From Vibrio maerlii (GTDB lineage Bacteria > Pseudomonadota > Gammaproteobacteria > Enterobacterales > Vibrionaceae): a stretch of DNA of 32,721 nucleotides. Positions 32,067-32,721 of the stretch are shown here, in pieces. The notes under the pieces were generated by a model that searched no databases, was not told the origin of the DNA, and saw nothing but the letters and a program-made list of their open reading frames with translations. The translations under genes were made by a program, and so were the position numbers. The stretch spans positions 1 to 32,721 of the forward strand of contig NZ_QRHC01000020.1 in NCBI RefSeq assembly GCF_003415655.1, read 5' to 3'. The first letter of the stretch is position 1. Each line of letters opens with the position of its first letter.

Positions 32067-32098
32067 TTGAAAAAAGTTTGAAAAAAGTTTGAAAAAAG
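32067..32098. repeat. three phased A-tract repeats (UP element-like)
   Basis: Three copies of TTGAAAAAAG at 32067, 32078 and 32089, exactly 11 bp apart, end 3 bp before the P2 -35. The spacing near one helical turn predicts DNA bending, and the A-tracts can serve as an UP element for the RNA polymerase alpha subunit. Confidence 0.8.
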
Positions 32099-32101
32099 TG
32101 G

Positions 32102-32129
32102 TTGACACTAAACTTTGAATCGCTAAAAT
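32102..32129 (+). promoter_or_regulatory. rRNA operon promoter P2
   Basis: A perfect -35 TTGACA (32102-32107), 16 bp, TAAAAT (32124-32129), then a GC-rich discriminator (GGCCGTCCGC). It is directly preceded by the phased A-tracts. The predicted start is near 32136. Confidence 0.85.
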
Positions 32130-32163
32130 GGCCGTCCGCTTTGAGAGAGACTCTTAAAGCAAA

Positions 32164-32175
32164 GCTCTTTAACAA
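32164..32175 (+). promoter_or_regulatory. boxA antitermination site
   Basis: GCTCTTTAACAA matches the rRNA leader boxA where Nus factors assemble to prevent Rho termination. It is about 30 nt after the P2 start. The remainder of the leader (32,176-32,383) is rrn spacer that would pair with the 16S 3' flank for RNase III processing; I see no other feature in it. Confidence 0.85.
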
Positions 32176-32383
32176 TTTAAACCTATCAATCTGTGTGGGC
32201 ACTCGTTGATGATAATCAAAAAATGAAACTCCGGTTTCAACTTTGGTTTCAATGAACTGAGTGACCAAACGATGACTTCGGTCATTGGCACAGTCAATTC
32301 ATTATCGTTCTGTTGGAACGATAATAGCTTTAAAATTACATTAGTAGTTTTGAAGTCAGTATTCATTGAGCCGACAAAATCTT

Positions 32384-32721
<338 letters not shown>

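Overview
The window is an ordinary chromosomal segment of a Vibrio (Vibrionaceae, Gammaproteobacteria), almost certainly on the large chromosome and fairly near its replication origin. The evidence is the Vibrio-like 16S 5' end, the 5S–tRNA-Asp–tRNA-Trp end of an rRNA operon, the thiCEFSGH operon, a TsrA-like H-NS paralogue, a CsrB-family sRNA, and two perfect copies of the 16-bp parS site bound by chromosomal ParB. No prophage, transposon, integron or CRISPR array is visible. The segment lies between two rRNA operons in the same orientation: the tail of one at 1-633, the head of the next from about 31,960 on.

Layout. 1-633: 23S end, 5S, tRNA-Asp, a decayed tRNA-Trp copy, tRNA-Trp. 843-1226: crcB fluoride channel. 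1305-7754: thiamine operon thiC-thiE-thiF-thiS-thiG-thiH behind a TPP riboswitch; thiE is double length, carries a parS site inside its N-terminal half, and a second parS follows thiH. 7825-7908: twelve copies of a 7-bp repeat running into the stop codon of a convergent M24 Xaa-Pro aminopeptidase. 9830-12071: LysR regulator divergent from a Bcr/CflA-type MFS exporter. 12180-12464: tsrA-like gene. 12537-14962 (minus strand): a four-gene operon, bufA-bufB-bufC-bufD, that fits the recently described bufferin copper-binding RiPP systems. 15228-17402: uvrD with a LexA-like box. 17487-17906 (minus strand): a roughly 420-nt RNA packed with GGA-loop hairpins, read as a CsrB-family CsrA sponge, with its own promoter, terminator and an upstream VarA/UvrY-type palindrome. 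Then lysE-type and rarD transporters (minus), recQ, a DUF3630 gene, and yhhQ under a preQ1-I riboswitch (plus).

The right third is the conserved block gppA-rhlB (minus) and trxA, rho (plus), followed by an unrecognised secreted protein and the operon ubiD-[2Fe-2S] ferredoxin-fre. UbiD is longer than the E. coli enzyme because an internal segment of about 80-110 residues has been duplicated in tandem. The next rRNA operon opens with two sigma70 promoters, a phased A-tract array and boxA, and the window ends inside 16S.

How the genes work together: the thi operon builds HMP-P and the thiazole and joins them under TPP feedback. The buf operon makes a modified, exported copper-binding peptide. 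TsrA and the CsrB sRNA are global regulators. Fre supplies reduced flavin, which UbiX needs to make the prenyl-FMN used by UbiD, a plausible reason for their linkage. Most of the window is conserved housekeeping DNA. The most interesting parts are the bufferin operon, the CsrB-like RNA, the paired parS sites, and the duplicated or fused UbiD and ThiE.
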